DNA of 64,000 nt from Alitta virens (taxonomy: Eukaryota > Annelida > Polychaeta > Phyllodocida > Nereididae): assembly GCA_932294295.1 (NCBI GenBank), contig OW028584.1, positions 30,923,231 to 30,987,230 of the forward strand, in the 5' to 3' direction. The position numbers and the translations under genes are program-made. Of this stretch, positions 55,555 through 64,000 are shown piece after piece. The notes under the pieces were generated by a model. That model searched no databases. It was not told the DNA's origin and saw nothing but the letters and a program-made list of their open reading frames with translations. Positions within the stretch are counted from its first letter, which is position 1. Each line of letters opens with the position of its first letter.

Positions 55555-55936
55555 TAGGGCTGTACACCGGTTCTCGATATACCGTTTCTCGATATACTGT
55601 TTGTACCGGTACGATGAGAACGATACGGGTATTGATAACCGTCATTCATTATAACAATTAAATGATATGCAGAGCTCTGTTTTTAGCTAATAAGATGTTC
55701 CAGTGATTTTGAAGAAAAATGCCAGCTAACTTTAATTCCAACAACATTACACAACAGTCTGGAGTTATTCAATGAAGATATGTTTATTAAATTGCATGGT
55801 CTATTTTCAGCATTATCGGTTTTATTCATTTTCACATTGATATAATTAATGATACATATCGTGATACGTCTCGTATCGGCTTTACCGTATTTTGGTACGT
55901 ATCGTATCCTTTTAAAGTTTAAGGTGTACAGCCCTA
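55555..55936. mobile_element. hAT MITE with exact 8-bp duplication
   Basis: Ends TAGGGCTGTACACC and GGTGT.ACAGCCCTA. GTCTTGCT lies immediately outside both ends (55547-55554 and 55937-55944). It is 382 bp, with many CGATA/TATCG words that pair across the centre (CTCGATATACCG, ACGGTAAAGCC). It matches the common TAGGGCTGTAC-type hAT ends. Confidence 0.88.
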
Positions 55937-56194
55937 GTCTTGCTGAATTCAGGGCTGCTTTGTGAAAAGACACTATTGCTGCATTACTCGAGCAAATGTA
56001 GGATGAATGCTGAGTGCATTTACACAGCAGGATTGGGCATTGAATGCTTCCTTGATTGATTGGAGGAATATTGGATTGATTGTCTTGGAATGATTGATCT
56101 GTTCTGGAAAGTTGGGCTCAATGAAGGAATCTTGCTGAGAGAAAAAGAAAGCAAGGAGAATATAAAGATGGCAGTGAGATAAGCAGTGAGATAA

Positions 56195-56300
56195 GAGTAG
56201 ATAGATAGATAGATAGATAGGGTTGAACTGATCGAAAGGTAGGACATCTATTTGATTGATTGATTGCTTAATTTATTCATTCATCCATTGATTGATTGAT
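56195..56300. repeat. GATA and GATT simple repeats
   Basis: AGATAGATAGATAGATAG at 56203-56220 followed by several TTGATTGATTG tracts. Confidence 0.8.
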
Positions 56301-57446
56301 TCATAATGATTCATTAATTCATTCACTCATCCATGGTTTGATTCATCGACAAAAAAAAAGGCATTGGTATTGAACTGGCATTGGTGAAAATTGTAGCATA
56401 TGCAAGGTATTGAAAATGAACATATGGACAAAACGATAATCAACTTGAGAAAGACTGAAGCCTGAACAGGTACTGCCTTTAGATTGGACAGGTGTGCCTT
56501 ACTTGGGGCATGACACTTTTGTAACAGACTGGGATGGACACTCAGTGAGAGCAAAGGCAGCTCAGTGAGAGTGGAGTGAGAGAGGAAGCTCTTTCAGATC
56601 GATGACTGATGCAGCTACCTCCCATCAGAGGCAGTGGCTGCTGAGGCAGGCTGAGATGCAGGCTGATGCAGTCAGCTGGGAGGCCTTCAGTTCATTCACG
56701 CAGAGTGGGCCAAACACACCACTTGGTGATGCTGTGACACTCTCAGAGCTTGCAACCTTATCTATCTATGGGATATTTATGAGATATCTATGGGATATTT
56801 ATGACATATTTATGACATATTTATGAGATATTTGATATTACTCATATATTGACCAAGGGATACTACACGTGGATGACATTGTCATGACAATGCAATACTT
56901 GATGACAATGTAATACTTGGAGATTTATCTATGATTTAAAAGAGGTTATTGCAACATGTTATAGTGTGGACTAAAGTAACCGTTGCTTGGAAGTGTTCGT
57001 TAATTGTGTGGTCAGATACAAGCACGTGGATTACACAGATAGAGTACCACAATGATATGCGTTTTACCCAGTACCATTAATGGATTCTATCAACTTATCC
57101 ATTTAATTAAGCAAAAGCCTGAAGGAGTACAACAATGATCTCCAGTATATCCATTGTGTTTTATCCATTAATAAGGTAAATTTCATAGCAATTCTGTGAT
57201 ATCAAGTGTGCAACGATCTCATCATAACAACATTGTGTTTGTGATAAATGTGATACTAGATTGGATTTGCACCATTTTACTGGAATATATAATGATGTTA
57301 TTTAGCGTTGGATGAAATTGCTTAACAGAGTGATACAGTGATAATCGAGTCATATCAGTGCAAGCAAATACTCATAGCTCAGCAAAAGGGGCTGTTGTTC
57401 GCCTTGTTATCATTGCATTTAAGTGCTCACAGTAATTCACTCCGAA

Positions 57447-57675
57447 ATGGCAAAATCCAACTTCCACCGGGGAAAGCATACCCGTTACCATAGACGCAGA
57501 GTGAAGGCGGAACCACCTGTTACCAAGGAAACAAAATCACCACATCAACCGAAAAACAATACCGTGACGTCACCTACAGCATCTCTGACATCATCATCGC
57601 AGCTAAGTGACGAAAACATGTACTTCGACTTCGAGACATTAGGAAACAGTGACGAAGGGGTCAACAAATTATTCG
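57447..57675 (+). CDS. Probable first coding exon, basic/Ser-rich protein
   Basis: The ATG is followed by 76 open codons and a donor site (TTCG then GTATGTC) in phase 1. The peptide is basic at first (FHRGKHTRYHRRRVK), then Thr/Ser-rich, then acidic (YFDFETLGNSDEGV). Codon use and G+C are higher than in the surroundings, and it contains a CRE-like GTGACGTCAC. No further exon was found to the right. Its phase equals that of the exon ending at 48700, so it could be an alternative first exon of the same gene or the start of another. No family is recognised. Confidence 0.5.
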
Positions 57676-60459
57676 GTATGTCATAGAGTATGATTTAATG
57701 CAATTTAACTTCGGTGGGATTCTAAACCCATTCATTTAGTTTGCATATGTTGTATTATCATCACTGTGTCTGTTCGAAAGATGTAGTTAATATCAAGACT
57801 TAATAATGAAACTAGTTAGTGTCTAGATGCAAATCCTCTGCAAGTTTTCTCTCGTAAAAGATGAAAAAAAGATTCCAGACAAACTGGAATGGTGTTGTCA
57901 TTGAGTCAGTTAGTAGATGGGTAGGTTATATGCCTGTCTCCATCTTCCTGTCAAACACGGATCATGGCCAGATTGGGGTCGTTCAGTGGTTAGGGTATAT
58001 CTCGTATCGTACTGCTATCCTCAGCAAGCCTAGCGGACATTATATTCTACTCTCTACAATTGCCATCAATGCCTATAGGAAAGTACCATTTACACCTGAG
58101 AGGAGTGAAGCAGTGGTTCAAAGAAAGGAGGATCTACCCAGTTCCTTCGTGCCATGGCTGGGTTTGAACCCACGACCGTACCCGTACAAATATATTCTGG
58201 TATGCTTATGTAGCAATTGCCCACATCGATAGCAATACCATAATATGTATTAATGAGTCGGTGGAAATCATCAAGTTTGATTTCATTTTCCTTTCATATT
58301 AAACCAAATCATATGAGTCTGTACTGTTATTGTTTTAAGTCCTTGCGGCTAATCTGTATTCCGAAAGTTGAGAAAGGCTGATACTTGAACAGGTGAATTA
58401 GCAGGTTTAATGTAGTGAAAGAGGCACCGTCGTAATCAAACCTATTTCTAATTTCCAGCTATTGCTCTTCCGCTGAGGTCATCACTCAGTGAGGTCATGA
58501 TTTAATGTTAAGTGATATAAGCCAGAATAAATTAGTTTTTTATGCACTATTTTGTATTTATGGAAAATCGTCAAATTTAGTATCACTTTCCTTTCATATT
58601 AAACCAAATTAAATTGAAATGTCCTTGACATATAGGTCTTTTGTGACCTCTACATGTTAATAAAACTCATTCCAGTATTATAGAAATATATCTCTGCAAA
58701 GCTAAGAATGCTTTGCATCCAAATTTAATGTGAAGGTTGGAGGTTGCTTTGTAATGCTTACCTGTGGCTGCACTGTTTGAACATGGTTCAGGTACACTGT
58801 ATTGTCAGGTTGTGTGGTCTGGATATTTGCACACCAGTTGACTGACACACATGTTGTCTCTCTGGCTTTAATTGTAAACTGATAAGACTAAAGTCACTTG
58901 CATCATTCTCTGATGTAGGGACTGATGGATTGCTCTAACTTACAGCACAAAATGGTACCAATTTTGCTGTTATTCTGTGACCTTCATAAATGATGGCCTC
59001 ATTAAATAGGTAGCCTATAGACTAGATTTCAGTGTATTAGTGAGTTTATACATTCTCATCGTCAATGATTATTGTAAACTTCAAAAGTTTATGAACTTCA
59101 CATCATTATATTTATGAAGTCCTGTCAATTTGTGATGCTGAAATTGACCTGTAGCCATTGTAAACTACAAGCCCTGATTCAACTGTATTACTGCAAATCA
59201 ACTTAGGTGAGGAAAAATGCCTGTATACTTCTTAAGGGACTGTCAATCCGTTCGAATCATGCAAAATGTCGACTAAGGCAATTCAACTTATGCACAGATT
59301 TTTAAATAGAATAAATGAAGAATTTACATATTTCATTAACTTAAATTTGAGTTGTGCAAAAATTCAACATTGGCAAATAAGACATATATTCAATGTTTAC
59401 TTTATTAGATATATTTGGTCATTTGGTGATTCTAATACTTGTTCAATTCAGTTCTTTTGTATCTTGTGTGGGTTGAGGAACAGGTGTTATAATGGCTGCA
59501 AGTTAGATCTTGTAACTTGGAAACTGTTCCTGAAAACCTTTGATCATGTTAACATCCACAAAAAAAGCAATATGGATATGAAAGCCAGCTCAACCTTGCT
59601 TGCCAAAGTTGCCATAATTTCCCTTTATGACACGAGATTTCATGATATCACGAATGAAATCTTTGTCACACAGGATCCGAATGACACTCTACACCAAGGT
59701 TGAACTCCGGTGCTCAGGTGTTTTCGACATTGTAACGCAACTATCTCGGCAACCGCCACTATTTAGCGATTTTGGAAGCTCAAGGACTGATTTATCTTGC
59801 GTCTCAAGGTGACAATCTCCTTCTATCAAAGATTCATGAAATTTCCTGTCATTTCTGCTCTCACTGCAGCATTGGACCTGTTTTTGATAAAGGAAAAAAA
59901 GGTATTAAAGGTATATCGGCTTACAGACTGAAGAGTGCGAAGTGTTAGTGCTTCAGCGCAGTGTACTCGCATTTTCTCAAAGACAATTACTTTCCTGGTG
60001 GGAATTGCAGTTACCTGGTACTACTACAAATGTACTACACTAGTCTACTGAAGCACCACTGAGTTGCAACGTCAGCCTAATTAGTGCCTAGAATTTGTGT
60101 TATTTAGTTTTGTTGATATATTTTTTGGAAAATCCGGGTTTTGTCTGTGACTTTCTCATAGGGAAAATAAAACTTGTCACTTATCGGATATGAATGATAA
60201 CATGCTGACCAGGAAGATTTACAAATATAGATCATTTTTACCTTTTTTGTTAGTGGAGGGAAGTTTCTGAAAAACCAATTATACCAATCATCGGCAACCT
60301 TATCTTTGATAAGAGCTCGTAATTATGAATAATCTGCAATTGATACTATTCTAATGTTTTTGGAACCATAAAGCAATTGGCAGAGAAACATTCCAGCAGA
60401 TCCGTTCCACTCAGTCCACCAATATCATCAAAAAATATATATGGCAAATAGCAATTTCC
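57676..60459. other. Presumed intron, no exon recognised
   Basis: There are two ORFs of 123 aa (57861-58232) and 145 aa (59266-59703). The first has GGGTTTGAACCCACGACC, a tRNA/SINE-like word, and reads as repeat. The second lacks motifs, flanking splice sites that fit the phase-1 donor, or repeats. Neither is called. Confidence 0.4.
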
Positions 60460-60665
60460 CTCAGCATTGCTCAGCATGAAATACAGAATTTTCCGCATAA
60501 CCATGGAGAGAGATTGCAAAGAAATATTTGAGAGGCAGTGAAAGCACAAATGAAACATTTAACTGAGAGGCAGTGAGAGCACAAATGAAAAATTTAACTG
60601 AGAGGCAGTAAGACCACAAATGAAACAGGACAGGAATGAAATGGTTGGCAGACAACTTCTCAGTA
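60460..60665. repeat. Inverted repeat arm with 37-bp tandem units
   Basis: Three units of GAGAGGCAGTGAGAGCACAA, then ATGAAACATTTAACT (60531-60630). The arm from CCCTCAGCATT to GGTTGGCAGACAACTTC is the reverse complement of 62228-62368, where only one unit is present. Confidence 0.75.
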
Positions 60666-61610
60666 CATTGTATACCATTATTAAGGGCCTTAAGACTGTA
60701 GCCAAATTTCTGATCTGTGGTTATCAACTTATCACAATGCCTGAACCATCTTGATGATGTAAAGTATATAATATAATATTATAGTGAATCTAGAAAATCA
60801 ATATTGATATGGAGGCCAGAACAAGCTGCACATGTGATTTTAATATAATTAGCACTCCCCTTCTTTTTTATTTTACTATAATGGTTGGCTTCGCTGTCAT
60901 GTGTAGTAGATTTCAGGGTGTTTCCATTGGCTCTGATCCAAGCCATCAACATGAAATGCAATTGATGTTGTTGGCTTTTTGATGTCGCTTGCTGCGGTTT
61001 GAAACACCTGCAGTTCTCAGGTTCTGTTTAATTAAATCGTGCCGGCAAGTCTTCCTTCCTGATTTCGCTCCGACATGACATCGACCCGTTAATGCCAAAC
61101 ACTCTCTTAATTGCCCTTTTTTATCTGACGGTTTGAAATATAAAAATATATAATTTTAGAGCATTTTTGAAAGTCTCAAGAGCTGATGAATCACTAAAAA
61201 AACCACATGAATTAGTGATGTGTGTCATTGTGTGATTTACATCATTGACTTCCATGGTCTGTCAACCTAAACAAATTCTTTTATCATCATATATCAGTCA
61301 TGGCTATTCTGTTATATCCAATGCTATTTATTTGTAGCCACATGTTAACCAAGGCTATTCCAAATTGTTGGAAATACGATTCCTTCCTATCCAGATGCTA
61401 CTCTGTTCTGTCTAAATCTTAGCCAGGGTTATTAGTTTTATCCAAATATTTTAAAAGGCAGGACTATAATAATCTGTCCTAATGCTAGGCAAGTTTATTC
61501 TTTTGTACTTGCATGTTTGTCAGAGGTATTCATTCTGGCTATTCCTTTCTATCCAAATGTTAGGTCGTCCTGCAGCGGGTCGGTTTCTATCGTGCCAGAA
61601 TTGAAAGTGT

Positions 61611-62070
61611 TTGACAAGATCCATGATAGTCTGCTTTGGGTCAGCTAGTAAGATCCATATCAAGAAACTTAGCTCTGTTATTCGCAATGCTGAGAAAATA
61701 ATTGAAACTGGCCTGCCCTCACTCCACAGAATATATAATGAAAGAAGCAGAAAAAGAACTGTAGCCATAATCCAAGATCAATACCATCCTGCAAATTCTG
61801 GTTTTATATTTTTAAGTTCTAGAAAATGTTTGAGGACTTATTATGGTAACAAGCATTTTAATAATAGTTTTTACCCCTCTGCTGTACATGTTTTTAATAA
61901 CTCATAATTTTCTCTTTTGCATCAACTATTTATTTGTTTTATTTTTATGTTATTTTTTCCATCGTTTTAATGAGCTCAGCAGCAAAATACATTCTATTGT
62001 ATTATTTATTATACATTGGCTAATAATAAATGTTTGATCTATCTGTCAATATATCTGTCTATCTATCTAT
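61611..62070 (+). mobile_element. Rex1/RTE-like LINE 3' end
   Basis: The plus strand encodes LSSVIRNAEKIIETGLPSLH, then IYNERSRKRTV, then DQYHPANSGFIFLSSRKC and NNSFYPSAVHVFN, the tail of Rex1/RTE-type ORFs. It ends in a TCTG/TATC microsatellite (62037-62070), the usual 3' terminus of this group. Earlier ORF parts are missing. Confidence 0.7.
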
Positions 62071-62227
62071 CTATCTTTTCTGTCTGTATGATGGCCAGGG
62101 CTATTATTTTGTATCCAAATGTTCGACACAAGTTTGTTCTTTTGTATTCTCATGTGTGCATGTATGTGTTGATGGAAAAGTAATACCCACATTTATTTCT
62201 TTACAAAATTCTATTAAGGTATACTGG

Positions 62228-62368
62228 GAAGTTGTCTGCCAACCATTTCATTCCTGTCCTGTTTCATTTGTGCTCTCACTGCCTCTCAGATTATCTTGTT
62301 AACTATTTTTTTGCAATCTCTGGCCGTGTTATGCAGAAAAGTCTGTATTTTGTGCTGAGGGAAATGTC
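62228..62368. repeat. Inverted repeat partner arm
   Basis: Reverse complement of 60460-60665 with two of the three 37-bp units missing. Shared words are TTGTCTGCCAACCATTTCAT, CCTGTCCTGTTTCATTTGTG and TTGCAATCTCT. Confidence 0.75.
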
Positions 62369-62663
62369 CTCCTGTCGCGAAAACAGAGATGAGCCAGAAA
62401 AAATTTTAATAAGAAGGAAGTTGCACAGCTGTGAATCGATACACATGAGGATGGTCGCGTAGGAAAAAAGTTTAGTAGACATGCAACCGAGATAGGTTTT
62501 GCAAGTAAAGATTATAGTTTCATGCCGCAGTATTTCTTTTCTTTTTTTTGCCTTGTTTCTCATTGAAGAGTGACTGTGACAAGTTACGTTGGTATAGACA
62601 TTGAATGGCAATTCAATTGTATGTAAATAAAGAAATGTGTGATTTAATTTCATTTATATGTCA

Positions 62664-62725
62664 GTCTATGACTCAAGACTCAAGACACTTTATTTCCTGC
62701 ACAATACATATTTCATAAACAATTA
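62664..62725 (-). repeat. CR1-like LINE 3' tail
   Basis: GACTCAAGACTCAAGACACTTTATTTCCTGC resembles, in orientation and layout, the tail of the LINE at 35641 (short tandem repeat then TTTATT). Only the 3' end is visible. Confidence 0.4.
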
Positions 62726-64000
62726 ATATTATTCAACAAACATATTGATCTATTATAAGAAAAAAATAATAATTCACAAATGTACATATTATGTATGGGC
62801 AGATCAGGAGAGCACTCTAAGAAACCGGAGGGTAACGCTAGCGAGTGCCCACCTGGGTTCCAGAGAGACCTCAGCAAATGATTATGTGATCATGGTAATG
62901 ATAAGTTATTTTAGGTATGATAAACTCTTTCTAGTGAACCATTGAAGACAATGATGATAGTTATAATGCCTCAGCAACATTTGCATTGTTATTTTAAGGT
63001 AAGAATATAAAGAATTTAAGTATGAAAGTCACATGCTAGGCATAATATGTATACTAAGCATTTTCCTTGGCTATGTATGTGACTTCATATCTCTTATATG
63101 TCAGTGTACATTCTATCATAGTGACTTCATGAATCGCATTAATCAGGTGATGCAACTTCAAAGGCCTATATTTCATTTGTCTGTCTATATGATGTCTATA
63201 TGATGTTGTATCTAGCGTATGTTAGTCCCTTGTGAGTTTGTTTAAGTTCATATGTTGGTCTGTGTGACTTCATATCATTTTATGTCAGCCTGTGTGATGT
63301 CACGTCTGTAATTTGTTAGCACATATTGTCCATAAGTGATTTTATTACTTGTCACATTCACTCATACAGCATGTGTGTGAATTGTGTGGATATAATGCCT
63401 TTAAGGTACTAGATGAGACTTATATTTCTGTTTTAAATGAATGATAACTGATAACAATGTCGTGATTCTGCATTGCAGCAAGTGTAGTGAGTAAACTCTT
63501 CAATCTTTTGGCAAAAACAGTAAACCTACCTCGACAAACTAATTAGCGAGACAATGTGCTTGACTGACGTGATTGATGTTTGCTTGGTAATTATCAGCTT
63601 TAGCCCCGCTGGTTAATTAGTAGGGCAAATAGTTTGGACAGAGATATAACAAGGATGTTGGTTCTGACTTTCAGACACTGCTCTGACTGCAGGGAGTTTT
63701 TGTTCTTGTGTTTAAGCTTTTTTGACCATCAGCAAGGGGCAGATGTAATGATGAGGTGCAGAACTCCAGACACATACATAGACTAGATTGTATAGAAGTT
63801 GTTGAATAATGTAATGCGACTCTGATTTTGAAATCGCAGGTTGGACAACTGTACCTAACCATGAATAACCTGCTCTGCAAAATTTGCCCAATAACATAAA
63901 AATGACTGATGAATACATAAATGTTTCACATAGACCTATCGCTATGATATGAATTATTAATTTTTATATGCAGAGCCTTATTATTGCTATACAAGATGGC
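62726..64000. other. No gene or element recognised
   Basis: Contains repeated ATGTCAG/GTGACTTCAT-type words at 63050-63310, a loose short-period repeat. No exon with matching splice phase was seen. Confidence 0.4.

Noticed and set aside
57861..58232. 123-aa ORF with LGLNPRPYPYK end
   Set aside because: The end comes from a tRNA-like GGGTTTGAACCC word, so it reads as a repeat rather than a gene. The A-box-like word is too far away for a confident SINE call.
59266..59703. 145-aa plus-strand ORF
   Set aside because: No motif, no fitting splice sites, no second copy, and A+T-rich codon use like the surrounding non-coding DNA. The length alone is not enough in this A+T-rich window.

Overview
This is animal nuclear DNA. 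It is A+T-rich, has split genes with GT-AG introns of several hundred bases or more, and carries many transposon families plus tRNA-derived SINEs. The mix (Maverick-type protein-primed DNA polymerase, Ty3/Gypsy, CR1/Jockey-type LINEs, a RAG1-N-terminus-like gene, many hAT and palindromic MITEs) suggests a marine invertebrate, perhaps a mollusc or another lophotrochozoan. The phylum is an inference and is not secure.

Layout. (1) 1-10.5 kb is a host region with two convergent genes: CCDC12 (+, five exons, 159 aa, spliceosome-associated) and a six-exon ankyrin-repeat/SOCS-box gene (-, 759 aa, probable Cullin-5 substrate receptor). Their introns hold MITEs and SINE fragments. (2) 10.5-16.3 kb holds repeats and a three-exon minus-strand gene whose zinc-binding segment resembles the N-terminal non-core part of RAG1. 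(3) 17.0-44.4 kb is a nested stack of mobile elements. The base layer is a decayed Maverick/Polinton-like (adintovirus-like) segment with an intact-looking three-exon membrane-protein gene (17.0-17.8 kb, +) and a broken protein-primed polymerase gene (-, 44.3 kb down to 17.85 kb). A 5'-truncated LINE (35.64-40.19 kb), itself carrying a TTAA-flanked Kolobok-like element, split the polymerase gene once. A Ty3/Gypsy element (17.88-35.15 kb, -) split it a second time. A 12,896-bp DNA element (18,681-31,576) sits inside the Gypsy integrase, flanked by an exact 6-bp duplication, and the integrase frame continues in phase on both sides. (4) 44.4-64 kb holds LINE debris, hAT MITEs with clear 8-bp duplications, and first exons of one or two host genes (46.8/48.6 kb and 57.4 kb, +), with long introns or intergenic DNA.

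The most unusual object is the 12.9-kb element. Its ends are inverted repeats of about 0.85 kb, largely made of about 30-bp minisatellite units with GC-box-like and octamer-like words. Inside are virus-like accessory genes: two diverged RING-like proteins, a PC4/SUB1-like single-strand DNA-binding protein (one intact and one decayed copy), a five-exon type I membrane protein, and fragments of two unrecognised ORFs. I see no polymerase, transposase or integrase in it. It looks like a non-autonomous or satellite-like element related to DNA viruses or Polintons. That is inference from gene content, end structure and the 6-bp target duplication.
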